Positions 1-15,035 of a stretch of 64,000 nucleotides of DNA are shown in pieces. Source of the stretch: Azospirillum sp. B510 (lineage in GTDB: Bacteria; Pseudomonadota; Alphaproteobacteria; Azospirillales; Azospirillaceae); NCBI RefSeq assembly GCF_000010725.1, contig NC_013854.1, positions 649,001 to 713,000 of the forward strand, given 5' to 3'. Each line of letters starts with the position of its first letter. Position 1 is the first letter of the stretch. The position numbers were made by a program, and so were the translations under genes. Under the pieces are notes generated by a model. The model ran no database searches. It worked only from the letters and a program-made list of their open reading frames with translations, and was not told where the DNA came from.

Positions 1-73
1 CGCCCTGTTCTTCCTCGTCGTCGATCAGGTGCTGGCGGTTGCCGTCCGCTTGATCCTTGGGCTGGGAGGCTGA
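1..73 (+). CDS. secE: SecE, preprotein translocase subunit (3' end only)
   Basis: The window opens inside a gene whose frame, read from base 2, gives 23 residues ending in VRLILGLGG and a TGA. This hydrophobic tail, an FFLVVDQ-type membrane segment followed by a short Gly/Leu end, matches the C-terminus of alphaproteobacterial SecE, the small clamp subunit of the SecYEG channel. The nusG start lies 3 nt after the stop, the near-universal secE-nusG arrangement, which supports the call more than the short peptide does. The 5' part is outside the window. Confidence 0.85.
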   Translation, partial: ALFFLVVDQVLAVAVRLILGLGG

Positions 74-76
74 GAC

Positions 77-607
77 ATGGCTGCGCGCTGGTACGTCGTT
101 CACGTCTATTCGGGTTTCGAAAAGAAGGTCTCCCAGGCGATCCGCGAAAAGGCGGCTCAGAAGGGTCTGGAAGACAAGTTCGAGGAAATCCTGGTCCCGA
201 CCGAGGAAGTGGTCGAGGTGCGCCGGGGTTCCAAGATCAACACCGAACGCAAGTTCTTCCCCGGCTATGTCCTCGTCAAGATGGACCTGACCGACGAATC
301 CTGGTCGCTGGTGAAGAACACGCCGAAGGTGACGGACTTCCTGGGTGGCGGCGGCAAGCCGCAGCCGATCTCTCAGCGCGAGGCCGAGCGGATCATTCAT
401 CAGGTGCAGGAAGGCTTTGAGCGCCCCAAGCCCTCGATCACCTTCGAGGTGGGCGAGCAGGTTCGAGTGAGCGACGGCCCCTTCACCTCGTTCAATGGCG
501 TCGTCGAGGAAGTCGACGAAGAGAAGTCCCGCCTCAAGGTGGCGGTGTCGATCTTCGGCCGTTCCACGCCGGTCGAGTTGGAATACACCCAGGTCGAAAA
601 GATCTGA
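77..607 (+). CDS. nusG: Transcription termination/antitermination factor NusG
   Basis: The 176-aa protein has the usual bacterial NusG length. It opens with the NGN domain (WYVVHVYSGFEKKV, then a PGYVLVKM strand around residue 70) that binds the clamp helices of RNA polymerase. It ends with a KOW domain (GEQVRVSDGPF...FNGVVEEVD, roughly residues 122-176) that contacts Rho or ribosomal protein S10. It couples transcription to translation and assists Rho termination. The ATG lies 3 nt after secE, so the two are co-transcribed. A 160-nt gap follows before rplK. Confidence 0.97.
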   Translation: MAARWYVVHVYSGFEKKVSQAIREKAAQKGLEDKFEEILVPTEEVVEVRRGSKINTERKFFPGYVLVKMDLTDESWSLVKNTPKVTDFLGGGGKPQPISQREAERIIHQVQEGFERPKPSITFEVGEQVRVSDGPFTSFNGVVEEVDEEKSRLKVAVSIFGRSTPVELEYTQVEKI

Positions 608-711
608 GCGCAAGGTTCCAAAGTGTTTCGAGTCGGAGCTGCCGGTGCTTGCATCGGTGGCTCCATTCTGTTGCGGGAGGCTCGCCATGGCCGAACCGCA
701 AAGCCCCGCGG

Positions 712-740
712 CGCCAAGCCGGACCATCCGGTCCAAGGCG
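712..740 (+). promoter_or_regulatory. Weak stem-loop in the nusG-rplK gap
   Basis: The 160-nt nusG-rplK gap contains GGACC-ATCC-GGTCC (721-734) flanked by CGCC (712-715) and GGCG (737-740), which could extend the stem around a bulge. No T-run follows, so it is not a terminator. It lies just ahead of a strong TAGGAGG ribosome site for rplK. L1 represses the L11-L1 mRNA in other bacteria, but I do not see a convincing L1-binding mimic. No promoter is evident in the gap. Confidence 0.3.
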
Positions 741-767
741 TGAGGCGTCGTCTTAGGAGGTTGTGAG

Positions 768-1202
768 ATGGCGAAGAAAATCGTCGGTTACATCAAGCTG
801 CAGGTCCCGGCCGGCAAGGCCAACCCGTCGCCGCCCATCGGCCCGGCGCTCGGTCAGCGCGGCCTGAACATCATGGAATTCTGCAAGGCGTTCAACGCCA
901 AGACGGCGGACCTGGAAGTCGGCATGCCGATTCCCGTGGTCATCACCGCCTATGGCGACCGCACCTTCACCTTCGTGACCAAGACCCCGCCGGTCAGCTA
1001 CTTCCTCAAGAAGGCTTCGGGCAAGGACAAGGGTTCGACGACCCCCGGCAAGGGTGGCTTCGTCGGCCAGGTCACGACCGCGCAGATCCGCGAGATCGCC
1101 CAGAAGAAGATGGCCGACCTGAACGCGCACGACGTCGAAGCCGCCGCGACCATGATCGCCGGCTCCGCCCGCTCGATGGGCCTCGAAGTGGTGGAGGGCT
1201 GA
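768..1202 (+). CDS. rplK: 50S ribosomal protein L11
   Basis: This 144-aa L11 has the conserved [22 protein letters not shown] segment in its N-terminal domain (split over residues 22-43) and a C-terminal rRNA-binding domain ending GLEVVEG. With L10 and L7/L12 it forms the GTPase-associated centre on 23S rRNA. It is also the stringent-response trigger for RelA-type enzymes. TAGGAGG lies 9-10 nt before the ATG. rplA starts 4 nt after the stop. Confidence 0.98.
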   Translation: MAKKIVGYIKLQVPAGKANPSPPIGPALGQRGLNIMEFCKAFNAKTADLEVGMPIPVVITAYGDRTFTFVTKTPPVSYFLKKASGKDKGSTTPGKGGFVGQVTTAQIREIAQKKMADLNAHDVEAAATMIAGSARSMGLEVVEG

Positions 1203-1206
1203 TCCT

Positions 1207-1920
1207 ATGGCGAAGCTGGGCAAGCGTCTGACCGACGCCTACAAGACCGTCAACCGCGACAACTTCTACGCGCTCGAAGAGGCCGTCACCCTGGTCAAGG
1301 GTGCCGCCAAGGCCAAGTTCGACGAGACGATCGAGATCGCGATGAATCTCGGCATTGATCCGCGCCACGCCGACCAGATGGTCCGCGGCGTCGTGAACCT
1401 GCCGAACGGCACCGGCAAGACCGTCCGCGTCGCGGTGTTCGCCCGTGGCGCCAAGGTCGATGAGGCTCTGGCCGCCGGCGCCGACGTGGTCGGCGGCGAC
1501 GACCTCGCCGAACAGATCCTGGCCGGCAACATCAACTTCGACCGCTGCATCGCCTCGCCCGACATGATGGGCGTGGTCGGCAAGCTCGGTAAGGTTCTCG
1601 GCCCGCGCGGCCTGATGCCGAACCCGAAGCTGGGCACCGTGACCCCCGACGTCGCCGGCGCCGTCAAGGCCGCCAAGGCTGGCGCGGTGGAGTTCCGTGC
1701 GGAGAAGACCGGCATCATCCATGCCGGCGTGGGCAAGGTCAGCTTCTCGGAAGAGGCGCTGGTCCAGAACATCCGCGCCTTCATCGACGCCATCACCCGT
1801 GCCAAGCCGACCGGCGCCAAGGGCCAGTATGTGCTCAAGGTCTCGCTGTCGTCGACCATGGGCCCGGGCCTGAAGCTCGACCTCGCCACCGTGTCGGCTG
1901 CGGCCGGCGCCGCGGCGTAA
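1207..1920 (+). CDS. rplA: 50S ribosomal protein L1
   Basis: The 237-aa protein carries the L1 signature block [16 protein letters not shown] (about residues 130-145) and the typical [12 protein letters not shown] region. L1 forms the mobile stalk at the E site and helps release deacylated tRNA. In many bacteria it represses its own L11-L1 message. It ends in an alanine-rich tail (AAAGAAA). A 306-nt non-coding leader separates it from rplJ. Confidence 0.98.
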   Translation: MAKLGKRLTDAYKTVNRDNFYALEEAVTLVKGAAKAKFDETIEIAMNLGIDPRHADQMVRGVVNLPNGTGKTVRVAVFARGAKVDEALAAGADVVGGDDLAEQILAGNINFDRCIASPDMMGVVGKLGKVLGPRGLMPNPKLGTVTPDVAGAVKAAKAGAVEFRAEKTGIIHAGVGKVSFSEEALVQNIRAFIDAITRAKPTGAKGQYVLKVSLSSTMGPGLKLDLATVSAAAGAAA

Positions 1921-2226
1921 CCGACCGTCTTTCGCCGCCGGCGCCTTCGGGTGACGGCGGCGACCGGGTGGATGATCCAAGGGGCCTCGCCCTGGCGGAT
2001 CGCCCGCCCACCCCTGTCCGAGACCGCAGGTGTCCGACCCTTCCCCGGAAGGCGAGGGCTTAAAATTCACCGGCGCAGACAGGAGTTGAACCCGTTGACC
2101 ATTCCGGTCCCCGCCGCGGCGGGGCCACCGGTTCAGGAACGGCTTGAACTTCTGGGACAGGTTCGCCGGACCTCCGGCCCGCGAGGGCGGGGGGTTCATG
2201 TAAACCTCTGTACAAGGAGGCGATCC
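1921..2226 (+). promoter_or_regulatory. rplJ leader region with two strong stem-loops
   Basis: These 306 nt hold no plausible gene and end in the AAGGAGG site of rplJ. Two hairpins stand out. CGCCGCCG (1933-1940) pairs exactly with CGGCGGCG (1955-1962). The 16-nt palindrome CCCCGCCGCGGCGGGG (2109-2124) is further closed by CCGGT (2104-2108) and ACCGG (2127-2131). Neither has a T-run. An L10-binding leader that controls rplJL translation is known from other bacteria (Rfam L10 leader). The place and structure fit such a role, but I did not match the specific kink-turn consensus. TTGACC at 2096 is an isolated -35-like hexamer. Confidence 0.45.
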
Positions 2227-2748
2227 GTGGATCGTACACAAAAAGAAGCGACGATCGCGGCTCTGCAATCGAAGCTCCAGGACACGGGCCTGGTGGTGGT
2301 CACCCACCATCTTGGCCTGACGGTGAAGGAAGTCACCGACCTGCGTGCGAAGGTTCGGGCTGCTGGCGCCAGCTTCAAAGTGACGAAGAACCGGCTCGCC
2401 CGTCGTTCCCTTCAGGGGACGCAGTTCGAGGGCCTGGACGGTCTCTTCAAGGGACCGACGGCGATCGCCTTCTCGAAGGATCCCGTCGCGGCCGCCAAGG
2501 TGGTGGCCGACTACGCGAAGACCAACGAGAAGCTGAAGATCGTCGGCGCCAGCCTCGGCACCCAGATTCTGGACGCGGAGGGGGTCAAGGCCCTCGCCTC
2601 GCTCCCGTCGCTGGACGAACTGCGTGGCCGCCTCGTGGGCATGATCCAGACCCCGGCGACCCGTATCGCCGGTGTCCTCCAGGCTCCGGGCGGCCAGGTC
2701 GCCCGCGTGCTTGCCGCCTACGCGAAGAAGGACGACGAGGCAGCCTAA
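2227..2748 (+). CDS. rplJ: 50S ribosomal protein L10
   Basis: The gene gives 173 aa from a GTG start chosen because AAGGAGG lies 6 nt upstream and because the protein then begins with the family's VDRTQKEA-type N-terminus; the frame stays open much further upstream without homology. Conserved parts are the VTHHLGLTV...LR segment, the FKVTKNRL segment and an acidic/alanine C-terminal helix that holds L7/L12 dimers. L10 is the base of the ribosomal stalk. It is translated 72 nt ahead of rplL. Confidence 0.97.
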   Translation: MDRTQKEATIAALQSKLQDTGLVVVTHHLGLTVKEVTDLRAKVRAAGASFKVTKNRLARRSLQGTQFEGLDGLFKGPTAIAFSKDPVAAAKVVADYAKTNEKLKIVGASLGTQILDAEGVKALASLPSLDELRGRLVGMIQTPATRIAGVLQAPGGQVARVLAAYAKKDDEAA

Positions 2749-2749
2749 G

Positions 2750-2784
2750 CTGGCCCGCAAGGCCAGTCGGACTCACTCGTTTTT
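2750..2784 (+). promoter_or_regulatory. Stem-loop and U-rich stretch in the rplJ-rplL gap
   Basis: CTGGCC (2750-2755) pairs with GGCCAG (2761-2766) around a 5-nt CGCAA loop right after the rplJ stop. TTTTTT follows at 2779-2784 but is 12 nt away, so this is not a standard intrinsic terminator. rplL must be made in several-fold excess over L10, so a processing, pausing or stability element here would be reasonable. That role is inferred only from position. Confidence 0.35.
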
Positions 2785-2820
2785 TATACCCCCAGAACTC
2801 AAGTCGTTTGGAGTAGTAAC

Positions 2821-3198
2821 ATGGCTGATCTGCAGAAGCTCGTCGACGATCTGTCGGCCCTGACCGTCCTGGAAGCCGCCGAGCTGTCGAAGCTGCTCGA
2901 AGAGAAGTGGGGCGTCTCCGCCGCCGCTCCGGTGGCCGTCGCCGCCGCCGGCCCGGCTGCTGCCGCCGCCGCCCCGGTCGAAGAGCAGACCGAGTTCACG
3001 GTGATCCTCGCCGATGCCGGCGACAAGAAGATCAACGTGATTAAGGAAGTCCGTGCGATCACCGGCCTGGGCCTGAAGGAGGCCAAGGACCTGGTCGAGG
3101 GCGCTCCGAAGCCGGTCAAGGAAGGCGCCACGAAGGACGAGGCCGCCAAGATCAAGAAGCAGCTTGAAGAGGCCGGCGCCAAGGTCGATATTAAGTAA
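2821..3198 (+). CDS. rplL: 50S ribosomal protein L7/L12
   Basis: The 125-aa stalk protein has all three parts: an N-terminal dimerisation helix ([20 protein letters not shown]), an alanine/proline hinge (about residues 40-58), and the C-terminal factor-binding domain with [18 protein letters not shown] and KEGATKDEA. It recruits EF-Tu, EF-G, IF2 and release factors to the ribosome. GGAGTAGTAAC precedes the ATG. A hairpin-rich 248-nt gap follows before rpoB. Confidence 0.98.
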   Translation: MADLQKLVDDLSALTVLEAAELSKLLEEKWGVSAAAPVAVAAAGPAAAAAAPVEEQTEFTVILADAGDKKINVIKEVRAITGLGLKEAKDLVEGAPKPVKEGATKDEAAKIKKQLEEAGAKVDIK

Positions 3199-3237
3199 GA
3201 CCTTGTTGCGTTACGGATCATACAGTTCCACGCCGGA

Positions 3238-3338
3238 CGGCGGTTGGTTCCCCAGGGAACCTGCCGCCGCACGGCGTTTTCTGCCTTCCGCCGGACCGGG
3301 CTCGCCCGGCCCGGCTCTTTCCGTCCCCATCATGGGGA
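3238..3338 (+). promoter_or_regulatory. Three consecutive hairpins between rplL and rpoB (attenuator/processing region)
   Basis: Hairpin 1 is CGGCGG-tt-GGTTCC-ccag-GGAACC-tg-CCGCCG (3238-3269), with GTTTT at 3275. Hairpin 2 is GCCGG-a-CCGGG-ctcg-CCCGG-c-CCGGC (3290-3315), followed by TCTTT. Hairpin 3 is TCCCC-atcat-GGGGA (3324-3338). In E. coli the rplL-rpoB gap holds a partial terminator and an RNase III site that lower RNA polymerase synthesis relative to ribosomal protein. The same position and partial terminator look make an equivalent role likely here, though by inference only. Confidence 0.5.
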
Positions 3339-3446
3339 TGGCCCGCGCGGGCGCCCTCGGGACATGTCGACACCAGTCGGCTTGATCCTGCGGTCGGTTG
3401 AACGGTCGGTATAACGCGCATCACGTACAGACGTTTGGGGACATCC

Positions 3447-7640
<4,194 letters not shown>

Positions 7641-7659
7641 GCCGATTTGACGTGACCAA

Positions 7660-7691
7660 ACCCCGGAACGGCGTGTTCGTCGTTCCGGGGT
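7660..7691 (+). promoter_or_regulatory. Perfect 11-bp stem-loop between rpoB and rpoC
   Basis: ACCCCGGAACG (7660-7670) and CGTTCCGGGGT (7681-7691) pair perfectly around a 10-nt loop in the 100-nt rpoB-rpoC gap. No T-run follows, so it should not terminate transcription. Likely roles are RNase III or RNase E processing, or a stability barrier between the two cistrons. These are inferred from position. Confidence 0.6.
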
Positions 7692-7707
7692 CATGCACTG
7701 CCCTTAA

Positions 7708-11913
<4,206 letters not shown>

Positions 11914-11937
11914 TGCGCCGCTGACCAGTTGGGTGTT

Positions 11938-11979
11938 AAAAAAGTCCGGGTGCTTCCGAGAGGAGGCCCCGGACTTTTT
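11938..11979 (+). terminator. Intrinsic terminator after rpoC
   Basis: AAAAAGTCCGGG pairs with CCCGGACTTTTT: GTCCGGG at 11944-11950 and CCCGGAC at 11968-11974, followed by TTTTT. The A-tract on the 5' side makes it work on both strands in principle. It separates rpoBC from the next gene. Confidence 0.9.
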
Positions 11980-12019
11980 CTTTGTCCGGCTTTTCCCTTG
12001 CCCGGATTGGGGGGATGAC

Positions 12020-13099
12020 ATGATAGGGCTGAGGCTGATCGGGTTTCTCAGGGTGGTCCTCGCCACGCTCATCCTGCCGGCGGCCACCGGATCGGCCCTT
12101 GCCGACCCAAAGGCAACGGCTGTGGCGGGATACCGGTCGATGACCGTCGCCTCACCGGTGCGGGGCGGCGGGGTGATGATCGGCATCTGGTATCCCGTCG
12201 GCAGCGATGACGATGGTGGGGGCGGCGCGCTTGTCGGGGGTAGCCGGGTTTTCGAGCCGACCCCGGCCCGAATGGGCGCGCTTCCCAAGGGACGCCATCC
12301 CCTGTTGGTGATGGCGCATGGCGGATTGCGCGCGGGACGTCATATCGGAGACTGGCTTGCGGCCGGGTTGGCGGGGGCTGGCTATGTCGTGGCGCTCGTC
12401 GAACCCGCTGGGTTCGAGCCGGATGGCGCCGGTGTGCTCAAGGAACTGCCAGCGCGGCCCGCGGACATGAGCGCGGCGATTTCCGCGCTGCTTGGAGACG
12501 CCGCGTTGTCATCGGCGATCGAACCCGGACGGATTGGCGCGGTTGGGCTGTTGCGTGGCGGAACCTCGATCATGGCGCTGCTCGGAGGGCGAATCAGTGG
12601 TGAAGGGTACGCAAGCTTGTGCGAACGCTCACCGGGTGATCATGATTGCCGTTGGTTTGCCAGGGCCGGCATTTCCTTCTCCGGTCTGGATCTCGGGCCG
12701 GTGGGGGCGGACCTCCGTGACGCTCGGGTGGTGGCCGGTGTGGCCGTGGCCCCGGAATTGACCAGTGTCATGACGCCGGAGGGGCTGACCGCGGCCAGCC
12801 GCTCGATGTCTGTTCTGCTGCTCGGCGAGGCGCCGATACCAGGGGCGACGGCGGACGATCTGACCCGCTTCCTGCCGCCCGGACGTCTTCGCTCCATAAC
12901 GGGGGCGACCCCCTTCAGCCTCTTTCCGACTTGTGCCGCCCAAGCGGCCGCGCTGTTGCGGGAGGATGGGGAGGATGATTCCCTTTGTCGTGAGGAGGCC
13001 GGTCGAAGCCGTATGGCCATTCACCGGGAATTGACCGACCTGATCGTCCGCGCGCTGTCTGAGACCGGGCTGCCCCCGATGATGGCCGATCTTCGGTGA
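12020..13099 (+). CDS. Exported alpha/beta-hydrolase-fold protein lacking the usual nucleophile serine
   Basis: The 359-aa protein starts with a clear Sec signal peptide (LRVVLATLILPAATGSALA, cleaved near residue 30). It continues with a dienelactone-hydrolase or platelet-activating-factor-acetylhydrolase-like fold: VRGGGVMIGIWYP, an oxyanion loop LLVMAHGG, then the nucleophile-elbow strand. At the elbow the expected G-x-S-x-G reads AVGLLRGG, so the serine position holds leucine (TTG at 12551-12553, one base from TCG). It may be a pseudo-enzyme, may use another residue, or may carry a recent mutation. Codon use is less biased than in the flanking ribosomal genes. It sits alone after the rpoC terminator. 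Confidence 0.65.
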   Translation: MIGLRLIGFLRVVLATLILPAATGSALADPKATAVAGYRSMTVASPVRGGGVMIGIWYPVGSDDDGGGGALVGGSRVFEPTPARMGALPKGRHPLLVMAHGGLRAGRHIGDWLAAGLAGAGYVVALVEPAGFEPDGAGVLKELPARPADMSAAISALLGDAALSSAIEPGRIGAVGLLRGGTSIMALLGGRISGEGYASLCERSPGDHDCRWFARAGISFSGLDLGPVGADLRDARVVAGVAVAPELTSVMTPEGLTAASRSMSVLLLGEAPIPGATADDLTRFLPPGRLRSITGATPFSLFPTCAAQAAALLREDGEDDSLCREEAGRSRMAIHRELTDLIVRALSETGLPPMMADLR

Positions 13100-13200
13100 C
13101 GGTTTGGTGGGCCGGTCCCGGTTCTCCGTGCCAAACGCAGGAAAGGATTGTTTGACTAGGGAAGTGGATTAGCCTGATCTGCGCCACTTGGGAGCCAACA

Positions 13201-13965
13201 ATGATGCCGCCGTCGTTGAATTTCGGTCTGCTGCTGTTCCCCGATGTTACCCAGCTCGACCTGACCGGTCCCTACGAGGTGCTCGCGCGCGTCCCTGGGG
13301 CGAGCTTGCATCTGCTGTGGAAAGACCGGACGCCGGTCCGCTCCGACATGGGGTTGAGCATCCTGCCGACCACCACCCTGGCCGACTGTCCTGTGCTGGA
13401 TCTTCTGCTGGTTCCGGGTGGTCCTGGCGTGCATGCGCTGATGGTCGACGAGTTGGTGCTCGACTTCATCGCCGGTCGGGCGTCGTCCGTCCGCTGGCTG
13501 GTTGGCATCTGCACCGGCACGCTGGTGCTCGGCGCTGCCGGACTGCTCCAGGGCCGTCGCGCCGGCACCCATTGGAACTCCCGCCATTATCTGCCGAGAT
13601 TCGGCGCGGAACCGTCGGATCGCCGGGTGGAGGTCGACGGCGCGCTGTTCACCGGCGGCGGGGTGACCGCAGGGATCGATGTGGCGTTGCGGGTGGCGGC
13701 GGAGATCGGCGGCGATGAACTCGCGCAACTGATCCAGCTTGGCATCGAGTATGACCCGGAGCCGCCGTTCGACGCCGGCACGCCGGGAAAGGCGGGCGAG
13801 GCGTTGACCAACCGCTTGTTGTCGCGGATGGCACCCCGCATGGCGGAGCGTGATGCGGCCGTGGAGGCGGCGACCCGGCGGTTGGCGCGCGACGCGGAGC
13901 GCGCAGGCAGGCCCGTTTCAAACGCGGCGCAAAGCCCGCTTGACTCCATCGACCCCTTTCCCTAA
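13201..13965 (+). CDS. DJ-1/PfpI family protein, isonitrile hydratase-like
   Basis: This 254-aa protein has the DJ-1/PfpI fold: NFGLLLFPDVTQLDLTGPYEVL, LLLVPGG, and the nucleophile elbow WLVGICTGTLVLGAAGLL. Its Asp20, Cys104 and Thr105 fall at a constant +3 offset from Asp17, Cys101 and Thr102 of Pseudomonas putida InhA (recalled from the literature), which hydrates isonitriles to N-substituted formamides. The C-terminus has about 30 extra charged residues. GGGAG precedes two adjacent ATGs (13201 and 13204). It is the second of two genes set between rpoC and rpsL and is followed by a terminator. The substrate in this organism is unknown. Confidence 0.75.
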   Translation: MMPPSLNFGLLLFPDVTQLDLTGPYEVLARVPGASLHLLWKDRTPVRSDMGLSILPTTTLADCPVLDLLLVPGGPGVHALMVDELVLDFIAGRASSVRWLVGICTGTLVLGAAGLLQGRRAGTHWNSRHYLPRFGAEPSDRRVEVDGALFTGGGVTAGIDVALRVAAEIGGDELAQLIQLGIEYDPEPPFDAGTPGKAGEALTNRLLSRMAPRMAERDAAVEAATRRLARDAERAGRPVSNAAQSPLDSIDPFP

Positions 13966-14063
13966 AGTCCGCGAACTTCAGAGGACCCCTGGGGCGACCC
14001 GTGCGTCCGTTTGAATCCACCGATCCCGCCGGTCGGAGTGTTCCGATCGGCTTTCGCTCATTC

Positions 14064-14102
14064 AGCCCGCTCGGAACGGTCTCGTTCCGCAGGCGGGCTT
14101 TT
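14064..14102 (+). terminator. Intrinsic terminator just upstream of rpsL
   Basis: A two-part stem, AGCCCGC-t-CGGAACG-gtct-CGTTCCG-ca-GGCGGGCT, ends in TTTT at 14099-14102. It can simply end the preceding DJ-1 gene. However, only 51 nt separate it from rpsL, they contain a second hairpin (CCGGC-tcc-GCCGG, 14110-14122), and no promoter is evident there. The str operon may therefore be transcribed through this structure, which would make it an attenuator. Confidence 0.75.
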
Positions 14103-14153
14103 GCTTCGTCCGGCTCCGCCGGCCGAGTGATCTTGAAGGGATGAAGGGCAGAT

Positions 14154-14525
14154 ATGCCGACGATCAACCAGTTGATCCGTAAGCCGCGCGAGCCGTTGGC
14201 CGCGCGCAACAAGGTTCCCGCGATGGAGGCCTGCCCGCAGAAGCGTGGCGTCTGCACGCGCGTTTACACCACCACCCCGAAGAAGCCGAACTCGGCGCTC
14301 CGTAAGGTCGCCCGCGTTCGTCTGACGAACGGCTTCGAGGTGACGAGCTACATCCCTGGCGAGGGTCACAACCTCCAGGAACACTCGGTGGTCATGATCC
14401 GCGGCGGTCGTGTGAAGGATCTTCCCGGCGTTCGCTACCACATCATTCGCGGCACGCTGGATACCCAGGGCGTCAAGGATCGTAAGCAGCGTCGTTCGAA
14501 GTACGGCGCGAAGCGTCCGAAGTAA
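14154..14525 (+). CDS. rpsL: 30S ribosomal protein S12
   Basis: The 123-aa S12 carries [19 protein letters not shown] and [13 protein letters not shown]. Lys43 and Lys88, the usual streptomycin-resistance positions, are both lysine, so the gene reads as the sensitive wild type. S12 monitors codon-anticodon pairing in the decoding centre. It is the first gene of the str operon, with rpsG 12 nt downstream. Confidence 0.99.
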   Translation: MPTINQLIRKPREPLAARNKVPAMEACPQKRGVCTRVYTTTPKKPNSALRKVARVRLTNGFEVTSYIPGEGHNLQEHSVVMIRGGRVKDLPGVRYHIIRGTLDTQGVKDRKQRRSKYGAKRPK

Positions 14526-14537
14526 GGAGAACTCACG

Positions 14538-15008
14538 ATGTCCCGTCGTCATCGCGCCGAGAAGCGTGAAGTCCTGCCGGACGCCAAGTATGGCGACCGC
14601 GTCCTGACGAAGTTCATGAACTGCCTGATGCTGGACGGCAAGAAGTCGGCCGCCGAAGGCATCGTCTATGGTGCGCTCGGCCGCATCGAGGTCAAGACCA
14701 AGAACGACCCGGTTCAGGTCTTCCACGACGCCCTCGCCAACGTGAAGCCGCACCTGGAAGTCCGTTCGCGCCGCGTCGGCGGTGCGACCTATCAGGTTCC
14801 GGTCGAGGTCCGTTCGGACCGCGCCCAGGCCCTGGCCATCCGTTGGCTGATCAGCGCCGCCCGCGCCCGCTCGGAAAACACCATGACCGAGCGTCTGTCG
14901 GGCGAGCTGCTCGACGCCGCCAGCCAGCGCGGCACCGCCGTGAAGAAGCGCGAAGATACGCACCGTATGGCGGAAGCCAACAAGGCGTTCTCGCACTACC
15001 GCTGGTAA
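14538..15008 (+). CDS. rpsG: 30S ribosomal protein S7
   Basis: The 156-aa S7 starts [15 protein letters not shown] and keeps the conserved [12 protein letters not shown] strand and the [17 protein letters not shown] helix. It organises the head of the 30S subunit at the exit site and, in E. coli, represses its own operon. AAGGAG lies 9 nt before the ATG. fusA starts 27 nt later. Confidence 0.99.
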   Translation: MSRRHRAEKREVLPDAKYGDRVLTKFMNCLMLDGKKSAAEGIVYGALGRIEVKTKNDPVQVFHDALANVKPHLEVRSRRVGGATYQVPVEVRSDRAQALAIRWLISAARARSENTMTERLSGELLDAASQRGTAVKKREDTHRMAEANKAFSHYRW

Positions 15009-15035
15009 GGTTCACGCCTGCCCTGGTGATTTTGC

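Noticed and set aside
13152..13180. Promoter TTGACT - 17 nt - TGATCT before the DJ-1 family gene
   Set aside because: The -35 is fair but the -10 matches only two of six bases.
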